Below are positions 21,834-30,522 of a stretch of 64,000 nucleotides of DNA, piece after piece (the first letter of the stretch is position 1; every line of letters starts with the position of its first letter). The stretch spans positions 32,179,970 to 32,243,969 of the forward strand of contig CM018040.1 in assembly GCA_008638375.1 (NCBI GenBank). Direction: 5' to 3'. Both the position numbers and the translations under genes were made by a program. Below the pieces are notes generated by a model. It saw nothing but the letters and a program-made list of their open reading frames with translations, had not been told where the DNA came from and ran no database searches. Origin of the DNA: Nyssa sinensis (Eukaryota; Streptophyta; Magnoliopsida; Cornales; Nyssaceae).

Positions 21834-22699
21834 TTGCATTTGAAGTGGAGGCTTTAACTCCACGGATTTCAACAGATATTTTTAAGTTCAAATATTTACA
21901 GCATTGATATGTCAAATTCAGTATTCATGACTTCTGTTTTCTTAAATATTCTGCCATGACATGCTTCATGATTATTTACATATTATATCCGTAAATGTTT
22001 TCCTTTCAAAATAGTTAGCATGTTTGATTTTCCTCAAACATCCTGAATTTGATTATTCCAAGTATTGAAGCATCATTGCAAAAGTTATACGTCATATGCT
22101 TTAAATACTCATGAAATGCTTTTATATAAAAGTCATATGACAAATGTTTTGCAAGATAAATAATAAGCACATAGGTGGTGTGGTGAGTTGTACGGAACTC
22201 AATGGGCCTATCATGTGCATCAACACATAGTCAGGATTTTGGGTCATACGGAACTCAATTGACCTGTCATGTGAAATGTCTGGTAGCAGGATCTAATCCC
22301 CCAGGAAAATGAGATATCTCCACGTATACGTAAAATGGGAGTCTGGTTCAAAACAGATTCCACCTAAGTAGAGAGAAAATATGACAAACGATTTTGGAAA
22401 TGGAAGCAGGTTTTTATCCCCCATTTTCACTATACATGTTTACATGATTTTAAGTTATATGTTCTGAAATACACCTACTCTTTTATGGGAATATATGTTC
22501 TAGCTTGAATACCTTGAATGTTTCAAAGCTACATATTTTAAGAATGCATGTTCTCTATGTTCAAGTATACGACCAATTGGTAGTTGAGTATTTTATAAAC
22601 TCTCATGTACGAAACCTCTACCAATTGAAAACCCATGACAGATGTAGGAATTACTCATTGGGCTTTTCGAAGCTCACCCCACTCCCTAACATTTTTCAG
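21834..22699 (+). other. Intron-like interval in LTR C
   Basis: Donor CCGAG|GTGAGTAA at 21834 and acceptor AACATTTTTCAG|GTGATG ending 22699, 866 bases. The donor neighbourhood CTAAAGGACC just upstream is nearly identical in LTR B (minus, near 6860). Confidence 0.5.
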
Positions 22700-23134
22700 G
22701 TGATGATCAAGGTTGGACACTTGCTCAATATGGGGAGCAGTGAATGGCAACTCCAATAGGTCCTTGGAGATATTTTGGTAGTACTAGGACCCCTTTATCA
22801 GTTAAACTTTTGTAATAGAAATTTTGGACAATGATGTACTTAAGCCCGAGGGGCACATGGATATGTACTATGTAGAACCTTTAGTTAATATTATTATGCT
22901 CTGATTATTATCTTTATGTGTACCGCTATGAAGAGCGGCAGTATCAGATGGATATGCGGCAGATGTTTTATTTTAAAAGAAAAGAAAAAAGTTTTTCACG
23001 CTTCCGCAACCACAGGTCGCATCGCTGTCTGATATTGTTGCTTATGTATGAGCCTTGTCTCGAGGCCTTCGGGTCTCGGGGCGGCGGTCGCGATCCGGTA
23101 ATCCGCACAGGGTGGGTTTCAGGTCGTGACAGAG

Positions 23135-23146
23135 TGGTATCAGAGC
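23135..23146 (+). other. Primer-binding site of element C (initiator tRNA-Met)
   Basis: TGGTATCAGAGC, three bases after the LTR end at 23131, the same 12-mer as in A. Confidence 0.88.
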
Positions 23147-23211
23147 ACTAGGTTATTTGAACAAACTTAGTGACCGTAGAAGGAATAGAACAAAACTGTA
23201 AGTTAGATAGG

Positions 23212-23446
23212 TCTTAGGCTACCTAAGATATGTAAGGTACGCGATACGATAAGAAGGCGGGGTATGGGACCCGTATTATATGAAGTAGATATGTGAAGCG
23301 AGGTATGGGACTCGCAGTTAATGAATGAGATATGTAAGAATACGTGATATGTAGTGTAATGTAAAGGCAGGGTATGGGGCCTGCACTAGAGTAAGTAAGT
23401 TATTAGAAGTATACGATACGATAAGAAGACGGGGTATGGGACCCGT
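23212..23446 (+). promoter_or_regulatory. Leader hairpin array of element C (candidate RNA packaging or dimerisation signal)
   Basis: A first hairpin TCTTAGG-CTA-CCTAAGA lies at 23212-23228. Four more have the same eight-base loop GTATGGG(A/G): 23257-23274 GCGGG/CCCGT, 23298-23315 GCGAG/CTCGC, 23367-23384 GCAGG/CCTGC, 23429-23446 ACGGG/CCCGT. The stems differ from each other but keep pairing, with one G-T pair in the first. They lie between primer-binding site and gag, where retroviral and LTR-retrotransposon packaging signals sit. Role is an inference. Confidence 0.6.
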
Positions 23447-23614
23447 AGGTTATTAAGTATAGCGAAACAAAAACGAGAAGAAATGTGGACTATAATTCCA
23501 CCACAAACATCAGGGATAATAAAAATATTAAACCTTGAAAATATGAAGTAAGTAAATATAAACCTTATGTGATAAAAATGTGTTAGAAACTAACTATTGT
23601 ATGTTTACAGCTAA

Positions 23615-24724
23615 ATGGTGAACACGAGAAGAGATACGGGAAATTCGGGTGACCGATTAGACCGAGTCGAACATATTTTAGAGGCAATGGCTCGGAACAT
23701 GATCGACATCCAAACACAGACTAGAGCACCACAACCGGTGCCAAATCCCGGACCACCACAAAATCTGGGACAACCTACGGATGCCATAAACACGGCAAGT
23801 TACAAAACGTTTCAAGGTTTCAAACCTCCCAGGTTTGACGGACTTGACACCACCATTGACGCTGAAACTTGGGTTAAGGAAATTGAGCGTATTTTCACGG
23901 TCATGCCATGCACTGAAGAACAAAAGGTCTCTTTTGCTGCTTTTACTTTTAAAGATGCAGTTAATGAATGGTGGCTTCTGGAAAAAGAGAGAGAACCACC
24001 GATGACCTGGACTAGGTTCTTGGAGGTGTTTTATGATAAGTACTTTCCAAGATCACTAAAGAATCAAAAGATTGCGGAATTTGCAATCCTAACTCAGGGG
24101 ACAATGACCGTGGCCGAGTATGAAACCAAGTTTATGAAGTTAGCTCGGTTCGCATCCCACATGGTACAGACTGAAGACCTAAAGGCTAGGAAGTTTGAAA
24201 GTGGCCTGAAGGATGGCATAAGATATCGACTAGAACCTTTCGAACTTCCCACGTATAATGCAGTGGTGGATCGCGCTAAAATTTTTGAGAGAGCTGGGAT
24301 TGCCTTATCCCAAAAGAAAGATAAGAAACAATTTAGCCCCAACCCTCAACAAATGAAAAAGACAAGGACTGGGGCCAAGAGCGCGACTTCTGTTAACGAA
24401 GGTAGTAGCACTGGTCAAAAGACAGTGGACATCCCTACCTGCCCAACATGCCAAAAGAAGCATTTCGCACCTTGCCGACAAGGGACAGGGGTCTGTTATA
24501 AATGCGGACAGGCTGGGCATCGCATCAAGGATTGCCCAACGCTGAATTCAAATGCTAAGGAGCCTACCGCAGTAGCATCATCGGCTACTCCACAAACACC
24601 GGCCACAAATACGGGGAAACCTGAAGGGAACAAGGAACCCATGAGGTACGGGCGAGTATATAATATGTTTGCTGGTACAACACAAACCCCTGATGATCAA
24701 TTAGGTACACTACGAAAGTTTTAA
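23615..24724 (+). CDS. gag: Gag polyprotein of element C, intact ORF
   Basis: 369 codons from an ATG that gives 'MVNTRRDTG', the usual start of plant chromovirus Gag. Order: N-terminal 'DRLDRVEHILEAMARNM' helix (about residues 14-30), proline-rich linker, Retrotrans_gag capsid domain (about 65-215; 'NEWWLLEKE', 'FYDKYFPRSLKNQKIAEF'), basic linker, 'CPTCQKKHFAPC', then the zinc knuckle 'CYKCGQAGHRIKDC' (about 297-310, CX2CX4HX4C intact). The C-terminus runs into non-element sequence at about 'GTLRKF'. It would form particles in the cytoplasm; without pol it could only be non-autonomous. Confidence 0.9.
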   Translation: MVNTRRDTGNSGDRLDRVEHILEAMARNMIDIQTQTRAPQPVPNPGPPQNLGQPTDAINTASYKTFQGFKPPRFDGLDTTIDAETWVKEIERIFTVMPCTEEQKVSFAAFTFKDAVNEWWLLEKEREPPMTWTRFLEVFYDKYFPRSLKNQKIAEFAILTQGTMTVAEYETKFMKLARFASHMVQTEDLKARKFESGLKDGIRYRLEPFELPTYNAVVDRAKIFERAGIALSQKKDKKQFSPNPQQMKKTRTGAKSATSVNEGSSTGQKTVDIPTCPTCQKKHFAPCRQGTGVCYKCGQAGHRIKDCPTLNSNAKEPTAVASSATPQTPATNTGKPEGNKEPMRYGRVYNMFAGTTQTPDDQLGTLRKF

Positions 24725-25110
24725 ATTTTGAAATATATATACTTGTCATTTAAAATTGACTATCTAAATATAAGCATGATAAATAGATACTATGAAAAAG
24801 AAATAGAGTGAAGAACCTCGAAAGTAAGGCACCTCGAGTTTTATATTAGAAATGCATGGATCCCAAGTTCATTTACTGTAAGATATTACATCTAATTTAA
24901 GAATTATTCAAAATTTGTACTCGCATTAGTACCCCAAACAATTTTCTTTTGTCCAGATGACACCAAAAGGATACAATAGGCTACATTCTATACAACTATT
25001 CATTAGTCAGCGTTTTGACCACTTAAATTTTAAAGATCGTTCATTGGTTAAAAATGCTCGTTTCACACACTGTTTGCTTGAATGGACGTGTATGGAGCAA
25101 CTGAATTGAA
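24725..25110. other. Spacer between truncated element C and the F-box gene
   Basis: AT-rich, no ORF or repeat recognised. It holds the 3' untranslated region of the minus-strand F-box gene. No perfect AATAAA is seen on the minus strand just after the stop. Confidence 0.5.
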
Positions 25111-26823
25111 TCATCTACGCGCATATGAAGTGGCAGCAGCACGCGCAGACGAGGAACTCCTAGACTGGGAGGTTGCATTGTGCTGCCTTCTATTAAGTTG
25201 AAGAGCATTGCCAATTAAAATAGCAGTTCTGCTGCTACACACAACTTGTGTTCTTGTACTGTTGTTTGTCACATGGACAGGAACTGGCACAGCAGAATCC
25301 CCAGTTCTACTAGTCCGACGAGGAAATCCTTCAACATTCACATTACTGTTTTCTGCTCCAGTAGTGGATGTCCCTATTTCATCCTCCGCAACTACCATCC
25401 CTTCCCGATCAAACAACAACGACCCGGCATCCACAGAAACAACCAACCCACTCCTCTGCAGCTTCATTTGAGAAACACTGGCTTGTGTGATTCCTCTGCA
25501 CCTCCGTACCTTCAATTTCACCAGATTGGGGCATCCTTCCCCAATTGCTTCAATTCCAGAATTGGAGATTGGGCAGTTCTTGATGCACAGCTTTTTCAAG
25601 GCAGAGAATTTGGCAGCAACGAATGCAAGTTCAGCATCCCCCACAGAGTCTGTGTTGCAGAGCGCCATACGCTCAAGCACGGGGCAGTTGGAGACGAGGG
25701 CGTTGAGGGAGACAACGGTCACCGGTACGCCCATTAGCACCACCTCTTGGAGCTGGTAACAACTGGCAGCGAGGGAGAGCATCCCTTCATCTCCAATGGT
25801 CCGGCTGCCAAACCTACTCCACACGTCAATATGTAGCTTTCGAAGTTTCCTGCAGGAATTTGCAATGGCGGATAAGCCGTCATCTGTGCAATCCGAAGCG
25901 CGGCTGATATAGAAAACTTCGAGGTTGGGGCAACAGGCAGCGATAGAAACGAGGCCCGCATCCCCCATCTGGACGTTCTCCATCTGTATCTCGGAAAGAC
26001 TACTAGGACTAGTGCAGGTAATTCCTTCTTGCTGGAGGCTCTCAAGAACCAGGTCCCAGTTGCCAGAGCTCCGACAGACAACGAGTGTTTTCAGAGACTT
26101 GGAGGCGGAGCAGAGGAGTGGGATAAAGAGGCGAGCATTGTGAAGATCCTTGAGACAGAGGCGTTCCAGCTGATGGTGGCAGTTGGAGTTCTTCCTCTGG
26201 TCAACACATTCGTACAAGGACAAAGGAGTCTTCTGGGCATCTAGCTTGTGAAGACGCTTGAGCGTGAGATCCCGGAGAGAAGGGCAGTTGGAGAGGACGG
26301 AGATGATGCCACTGGCACCGAAACCACAGGAAGCGAAGGAAACCTTGGCAAGAAGTGGAGGACGGTGCAGAGAAAAGATGCGGAGACCGTCATCGGACAC
26401 GTCAGTGCAGCCCTTGAGCTTGAGCTTCTGGAGGCAGGGGAGGAGGGTGGGGATCCGAGAGAGAGCATCGTCATCGATGCTGACGAGCTTGCGAGAGCAT
26501 TTTAAGGAGAGAACGGAGACAGAGCTGAATCGAGAAAGGAGCGAGGGGAGGAGGGGAGATACCTCGGAGCGAGCAACCAAAAGAAGGCGGTGCCTGGACT
26601 TGGAATCGACCAGCCACCAGCGGCTGCAGACGAGGGAGCAGCTCTTTCTGTCATGGCAACCCAGCTTTCCGAACACCCATGCCAGACATTCGTCCGGCAA
26701 TCCCAATGTCAGATCAGGGTTCCGTTGAAGGGCGCCGGTGGTGTTGATATCAGTGTCCACTCGTAATTTTCTTGAAATTTCGAGACTAGAAGATGCAAGG
26801 CAAGAAGAAGATACTTGTCCCAT
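25111..26823 (-). CDS. VFB-like: F-box/LRR protein of the VFB/SKIP2 type (SCF ubiquitin-ligase substrate receptor)
   Basis: Single intact exon of 570 codons; ATG at 26823, stop at 25111. Residues about 38-80 form the F-box ('LPDECLAWVFGKLG', then 'DRKSCSLVCSRWWLVD' and 'SRHRL'), which binds SKP1/ASK in an SCF E3 ligase. About residues 90-470 are leucine-rich repeats of the cysteine-containing type ('LQKLKLKGCTDVSDDGL', 'LRKLHIDVWS', 'LKKLCIKNCPISNSGI', 'LVKLKVRRCRGIT') that would bind the target. The last 100 residues are Ser/Thr/Arg-rich and probably disordered. Length and intron-free structure fit plant VFB1-4/SKIP2. The N-terminus 'MGQVSSSC' has Gly2 and an early Cys, so lipidation is possible. 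Targets unknown. The only host gene here. Confidence 0.9.
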   Translation of the reverse strand: MGQVSSSCLASSSLEISRKLRVDTDINTTGALQRNPDLTLGLPDECLAWVFGKLGCHDRKSCSLVCSRWWLVDSKSRHRLLLVARSEVSPLLPSLLSRFSSVSVLSLKCSRKLVSIDDDALSRIPTLLPCLQKLKLKGCTDVSDDGLRIFSLHRPPLLAKVSFASCGFGASGIISVLSNCPSLRDLTLKRLHKLDAQKTPLSLYECVDQRKNSNCHHQLERLCLKDLHNARLFIPLLCSASKSLKTLVVCRSSGNWDLVLESLQQEGITCTSPSSLSEIQMENVQMGDAGLVSIAACCPNLEVFYISRASDCTDDGLSAIANSCRKLRKLHIDVWSRFGSRTIGDEGMLSLAASCYQLQEVVLMGVPVTVVSLNALVSNCPVLERMALCNTDSVGDAELAFVAAKFSALKKLCIKNCPISNSGIEAIGEGCPNLVKLKVRRCRGITQASVSQMKLQRSGLVVSVDAGSLLFDREGMVVAEDEIGTSTTGAENSNVNVEGFPRRTSRTGDSAVPVPVHVTNNSTRTQVVCSSRTAILIGNALQLNRRQHNATSQSRSSSSARAAATSYARR

Positions 26824-26882
26824 TGGCCATAGCCTATACTATATATCATCCAGAGCCCCGACCGACCGAGTTGTTTCTTTGG

Positions 26883-27022
26883 ACATATAAAGATGTAGTG
26901 TCTTATAGGTGGATCAAATCCCTCAATAAAACATCTAAAATCTGAATACTATGGAAATTGATATTCTGACTTGTAAATTAAAGAATCCTATCCCAACCCA
27001 AAGCATATGATATTATATATAT
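26883..27022 (-). promoter_or_regulatory. Candidate TATA boxes of the F-box gene
   Basis: Two candidates on the minus strand: CTTTATATGT (26883-26892), about 65 bases upstream of the ATG, and ATATATATAA (27013-27022), about 195 upstream. The second has the stronger sequence. Without transcripts neither can be chosen. Confidence 0.3.
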
Positions 27023-27303
27023 GGCTGCCAAAAAACTAAGAGACAGAAACAGTGAGCCGACAAAGCCGGAGAGCGCAGTGATACAAAACAAACAAATGCC
27101 GAGAGAGGAATATCAATAGGGTAGCGTCAAAGAACATAGTATCTCATATTTATTAAACGGCATTGCTTAGCTTTCATCCTTGTCTATACTCTTTCCTCAT
27201 GACAAAGAGAGAGATGTACAGCCTGTGACTCTTTCCCTCTCTTTAATCTCTGACCTAGTGAGTTCCTTTTTATTTCATTTCTGAGACTTCTCTCTGACAG
27301 ATT

Positions 27304-27427
27304 GATTGTTTTAACCCCATTCCGAAGAGAAGGGGGGACACCCGTGGCCTGAAATGCTCTTTTCTGATTGTTTTAACCCCATTCCGAAGAGAAGGGGGGG
27401 ACACCCGTGGCTTGAAATGCCCTTTTA
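27304..27427 (+). repeat. Two-unit tandem duplication, period 62
   Basis: Unit 27304-27365 starts GATTGTTTTAACCCCATTCC and is repeated at 27366-27427 with few changes and one extra G in the poly-G run. Non-coding. Sits 480 bases upstream of the F-box ATG. Confidence 0.9.
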
Positions 27428-27676
27428 TGTCCAATGTCATGGGGTACCCATAGCATATTTTTGTCGGATACAATGGCATTATATGACACTTTTCATGTTA
27501 AGGTTTTTGGTAGATCCTATTCGTGAATTAATTTTTATGAATTGAATTAATTATAGTTTATTACTATTTTTTCGTTTCTTTTGAATCAAATAACTCATCT
27601 ACAAGACAGATTATGATTATTATGATTTAAAGATTAAGTTTATCCAAAAGTTTTTTCATAAAGTGAAAAAAAATAT
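27428..27676. other. Unassigned intergenic stretch
   Basis: No coding signal, no repeat recognised; GAATTAATTTTTATGAATTG (27525-27544) is a loose inverted repeat. Confidence 0.4.
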
Positions 27677-28005
27677 TTGATGAGACTAGACCACCACATC
27701 ATCTCGTAGACATGGTGGTCCAGAAACATGTCAAAAAATATTGAATGAGACTAGACCACCACATCATCTTGCAGTGGTCCATCAAATTGCATAGAAACAT
27801 GTCAAAAAATATTGGATGAGACTAAACCACCACATCATCTTGCAAGATATGGTGGTCCATCAAATTGCGTAGAAACATGTGACATTTTTTTTTTAGAGGA
27901 TGAAAGATTACATCCAACTCGTGGTCCATCAAATTGCATAGAGACATGTGACATATTTTTTTTTTTTTTCAGAGGATACAAGATTACATCCAACTCATCC
28001 GGCAA
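27677..28005 (+). repeat. Imperfect tandem repeat, about five units
   Basis: Units share GACTAGACCACCACATCATC, GTGGTCCATCAAATTGC and AGAAACATGTCA or variants, with spacing of roughly 60-95 bases and two poly-T runs (about 27888 and 27957). The last two units change to GATTACATCCAACTC. No protein is implied. Confidence 0.75.
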
Positions 28006-28131
28006 GATAGAGAAAATAGACAGAAGCAAAGAAGTTTTTAATAAACCATGTTCATTGACCTGACAGAGATCCGACTTACAATAGTATGTTATTCAAAAAA
28101 GTAATTTTTTATGGCATAATAGATTATGCCG

Positions 28132-28948
28132 AAATTATGTGGCACTGCCCCCGTCAGATGATCAAACAAAAAAAATAGGACATCTCACCTCTCCATACCC
28201 AATTAAATAAACCAAAAATCCTAGTCGTCCAATTGAAAAGCTATCTTCCTCATCCCACGCCGATCTTCCCTCTTCTCTTCCCTTCCCTCCTCACGCTCTA
28301 CACCTCCTCCCTCCCCAATCCTATAACTCTTCTTTCTTGATTTGCAGCGGCAGCGCCTCCACCTCATTGTCGATCGTTGCATAGAAGCTACTCGTAGCCC
28401 ATCGCTGCCCAGAAGCTTCTTGTTGTGGATACCACCCATAATCATGGCCTCTGTTATCTCTGAACTTTCTGGATCTATTTAATGCAGAGGTAAGCCTACT
28501 GCAACAGAATCACGGCCTTTGCAAGTGCTAGTTTAAACTGAAGATCTCAACTAAAGAATAGAGTACAAATTAAGGACCAATTTACAACACTAAGTGACAT
28601 TTCTTCAGATTATCAATCTTGCGAGGCTTTAACCTTCGATTAGATCAAGTGATTGTACTTAAGAACACCTACAATTTTAATTTATCTAAAACACCATTCA
28701 CAATGTTCTAATTTTAGGCATCGAAAAAAGGGGGGTGGAGAGGCGTCGACCGCTGCAAATGAGTATTATAGGGTGATCAGGGAAAGGGGTTTGGTGTGAG
28801 AAGGGAAGAGGGAAAAGAGTGGGGCGTGGGAATTTTTTTGGTTTAATTTGACTACTAGGGTTTTTGTTATTTTGATTTGCCTTGTATTGTTAAGGTGGAA
28901 ATCCTAACTATTTTTGTTGATTGTCTATGTGGCAGTGCCACATAATTT
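28132..28948. mobile_element. Putative DNA element bounded by an 18-bp perfect inverted repeat
   Basis: AAATTATGTGGCACTGCC at 28132-28149 is exactly the reverse complement of 28931-28948, 817 bases end to end. Inside is a pyrimidine-rich leader (28255-28330), then an exon-like run bounded by TTGATTTGCAG (ending about 28347) and GCAGAG|GTAAGCC (about 28489). A second palindrome GGCATAAT-AG-ATTATGCC (28113-28130) abuts the left end. I see no transposase and no clear target duplication, so the class is open (MITE, gene-fragment carrier, or chance). Confidence 0.4.
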
Positions 28949-30522
28949 GGACACAACTTTTCACAGTCTCAACATTATTTTTTTTAAGCAGATTATTTAT
29001 TTTTAAGAAAAATAAAAATAATATTTTATTTACATGATAGACGTGATCGTTAGAATTCAAGAATCTAAAAATTTATGGACTAGAGCTAGCAGATGTTGAC
29101 CTTTTAAATCAAGCATTGCACTTAACCTTTTATCATTCTCTGTCCTCTTGTCGCACACGCATCCTCCCTCTCTCATAAATTTCATTTCAAAAAATCAAAT
29201 CCTGCCCAATCCTTCTTCCTGAAATTAATTAGATCTTTTCTTCCACTTTGAAATCAAATTTTCTCTCTCCTTTCCCCAAAATATACTTCTCCCTTTATTA
29301 TAAAATCAGTCATGATTAAAACATCTCCAAAAGACTCCCTAAAAGTTGTCTAAGCTATTTTAAGTAAAAAAGTTCAAAAAATTTAAATTTCAATAAGCTT
29401 TCTATCCTTATAAAATAGAAAAAGCCCAAATCACTTTTAACAGGTGAGGAGAGAGATGTGAAAGAAGACTTCTAAAATTCCTGAATTAATGAAATAAATA
29501 GTTTAATATGGTAGTTTTCTAAAATTACTTTTATATATATTGATTAAATATATATTTTTTACTTTAGAAGTGTGTAAAAACCATCTGATTGTGTATTTTT
29601 TAATTAAATTTTATTTAATATTTTTTTAAGTTTTAAATAAGTTAGATGAGTATTAAATTTAAATTGAATATTTTCGTTAAAAATTGACCTTTAAAAAATG
29701 GCCATATAAAAAAAGGTCGTTAAAAAGTGACCTTTAAAAAAAGGCTATTAGAAGATAGCCGTTAAAAAAATATAACTATTAAAATAAATTTAAATTGTGA
29801 TAATTTAAATTTAAGAAATTAATAAAAAAAATAAATTTAGATAAATTAGGAAAAATGATTGAAGTAATCCTTTAAAAAATGACTCTAAATTAACTGTATA
29901 GTCATTTCACATAAAATAAGATAGAAATTTAAAAAGTATGGTTAGAGTTCTCACATTATTAATGGTGGTATGAACTCACAATTTTCAGCCGTGAATTTCT
30001 TTCCATAAACCAAGCATCATAATCAACGTTGCTACAACGCAATGACATGGTCGGCATGAATGACTTTACCTCTATAGCCTTGCATGTGACTTGTATGTAT
30101 ATATGTATATATAAATATATTAACTTTGTGACCTCTTGTAACATATTCTGAGCAACCTATGAGATGGAAATTTGTATCCAAGTGTTCAAAGATGTGCACT
30201 TTAAATGCTCGAAGTAATACAGAGATGGCAATAGTAAATGATTGTATTTACAAAAATGTTCTGTTATCATCTATATCTACTTCTTTACCTATAGTTTGAT
30301 GTGGCTACAAATGATGTTATGAACAAAAGGTTGTTTTGGAAAGGGTTTGCTGCTTAGTTGTATTAATTTGTTGTTTTTTGTATTCAATCCAACATTCAAT
30401 TGGAAGATTGTTGTTTGTGAAATTCTACTTTTCAAAGATAACTTAATCCAATATTATTCTTCTGGATGTATAATAAGTGGCAGATTCTTGATGACTTGAA
30501 AAGATTCGAAAAATGAACAAAC
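28949..30522. other. AT-rich intergenic stretch with decayed short repeats
   Basis: No gene found. Around 29680-29780 short units of the type GGTCGTTAAAAAGTGACC and GGCTATTAGAAGATAGCC recur, each self-complementary at its ends (GGTC/GACC, GGCTAT/ATAGCC), joined by TTTAAAAAA or TTAAAAAAA. They may be remains of a MITE. The rest is plain A+T-rich sequence. Confidence 0.45.

Larger units (their letters stand above)
18786..23131 (+). repeat. LTR of element C
   Basis: TGTAATACCCCGACCC to GGTCGTGACA, 4346 bases, the longest here. Parts in order: TA/CA block 19180-19410, two antisense tRNA-like modules 20474-20526 and 20618-20671, AT-rich block 20700-20760, three GGACTC-type repeats (about 20836, 20993, 21137), a 98-codon ORF (21326-21622), intron-like interval 21834-22699. 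Its end, GGGTTTCAGGTCGTGACA, is close to that of B. Confidence 0.88.
18786..24715 (+). mobile_element. Element C, long-LTR Ty3/gypsy retrotransposon truncated after gag
   Basis: LTR 18786-23131, primer-binding site, 470-base leader with hairpins, and a gag ORF. Similarity to a retroelement ends about 24690-24720, just after the residues 'RVYNMFAG' that normally lead into protease. No pol and no second LTR follow; the next thing is the F-box gene. The intact gag frame suggests the element is younger than A or that gag has been spared by chance. Confidence 0.85.

Noticed and set aside
25208..26728. Several plus-strand frames of 70-163 codons opposite the F-box gene
   Set aside because: Antisense shadows of a well-supported, GC-richer coding exon; no features of their own.
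28221..28445. 74-codon minus-strand frame with R/E-rich tail
   Set aside because: It reads the reverse of a pyrimidine-rich leader; the exon-like signals are on the plus strand.
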